Assembly (NCBI RefSeq): GCF_021726475.1
Contig: NZ_JAKJRU010000006.1
Span: 124,001-188,000 of the forward strand
Direction of reading: 5' to 3'
Length of the DNA: 64,000 bases
Source of the DNA: Pseudomonas oligotrophica
GTDB taxonomy: Bacteria > Pseudomonadota > Gammaproteobacteria > Pseudomonadales > Pseudomonadaceae
In this document: one piece after another, positions 63,733 to 64,000 of the stretch
How positions within the stretch are numbered: position 1 is the first letter of the stretch
Layout of the letters: each line of letters opens with the position of its first letter
Notes under the pieces: generated by a model
Told to the model about the DNA's origin: nothing
Seen by the model: only the letters and a program-made list of their open reading frames with translations
The model's database searches: none
Translations under genes and position numbers: made by a program

Positions 63733-64000
63733 ATGTCCAAGCAATACGAGAAACTCGTCGGGTCGGTACCCGCTCGCATTGTTCAGCAAGCCACCCTCGT
63801 GCTGACCAGCCATGACGGCAAGGTCGCCGAATACAACGTCGCAGCCTGGCTGCAGCTGCCTGGCCAGGCCGGACGAGGCATGTCGCTGCTGGCACGCTAT
63901 CGCGACGGCAATGCCCTGCGCGAAGCGCCCATCGACCACGGGCGCATCGACACCAGCGGCAGAATCCTGCTCTCCGGCATCGCCCGGCTGCCGATCCGCC
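63733..64000 (+). CDS. Conserved hypothetical protein (3' end outside window)
   Basis: The first 89 codons of a gene running off the window. It begins MSKQYEKLVGSVPARIVQQAT and continues LTSHDGKVAEYNVAAWLQL and GRIDTSGRILLSGIARLPIR. No signal peptide or membrane segment is visible. I do not recognise the family; the start ATG follows GCCTGAGCC rather than a strong ribosome-binding site. It diverges from the thioredoxin-like gene by 192 bases. Confidence 0.7.
   Translation, partial: MSKQYEKLVGSVPARIVQQATLVLTSHDGKVAEYNVAAWLQLPGQAGRGMSLLARYRDGNALREAPIDHGRIDTSGRILLSGIARLPIR

Noticed and set aside
1-64000. CRISPR array, insertion sequence or prophage
   Set aside because: No regularly spaced repeats, transposase, integrase or phage structural genes were found on either strand.

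Overview
The window is a stretch of high-GC gammaproteobacterial chromosome. Gene content and order point to Pseudomonas in the broad sense, quite possibly a stutzeri-like relative. The clues are the compact ruvC-ruvA-ruvB-ybgC-tolQRAB-pal-cpoB-queE-queC block, an OprD-family porin beside proS, LsfA and OscA next to a sulfate transporter, and the bamC-dapA-gcvR-bcp-tusA-bepA-nadA run. I see no prophage, transposase, CRISPR array or plasmid gene. Most of the window is core chromosome; the short non-coding stretches hold the more unusual signals.

Layout. 1-8.9 kb: end of rdgC, an LplT-like transporter, azlCD, a GNAT acetyltransferase, a large hybrid histidine kinase with a sodium/solute-symporter domain, and an MgtC/DUF4010 membrane protein. 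8.9-17.4 kb: rmuC, a Sel1-like protein, an AT-rich non-coding island with a DnaA-box palindrome, the ydbH-ynbE-ydbL envelope operon, a HELKH-motif exported protein and an overlapping PhoD-like phosphatase. 17.4-26 kb: polB, then a sulfur-starvation divergon. Its left arm is a hydrolase plus LsfA and its right arm is oscA, a Cys-codon-containing short ORF, sbp, a twin palindromic repeat and cysTWA. 26-34.6 kb: an SH3-domain protein, a formate dehydrogenase alpha subunit with DUF1641 partner, egtD, an oxidoreductase, ExoD, and a divergent isochorismatase-like/AraC (GlxA-type) pair.

34.7-44 kb: tRNA-Ser(CGA), a long-form purC, bamC, dapA, gcvR, bcp, tusA-like, bepA-like, nadA, an acetyl-CoA hydrolase/transferase and tRNA-Lys(TTT). 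44-55.8 kb: one long minus-strand block carrying queuosine genes, the complete Tol-Pal system with CpoB and YbgC, the RuvABC resolvasome, a YebC/PmpR-type regulator and aspS. 56-64 kb: dps, a membrane-tethered cold-shock protein, slyX, a HIT protein, an OprD porin, proS, a lipoprotein, a small lytic transglycosylase, a TlpA-like thioredoxin lipoprotein and the start of an unknown gene.

How the genes work together. Three envelope groups stand out: YdbH/YnbE/YdbL (lipid traffic), BamC/BepA (outer-membrane protein assembly) and Tol-Pal-CpoB (outer-membrane constriction). Sulfur acquisition is organised around the 21.3-21.5 kb AT-rich intergenic region. No complete undescribed system is evident. 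The best candidates for something new are the Cys-containing short ORF upstream of sbp, the DnaA-box island at 11.0 kb, the repeat pair with a compensatory base change, and the apparent replacement of the usual purC form.
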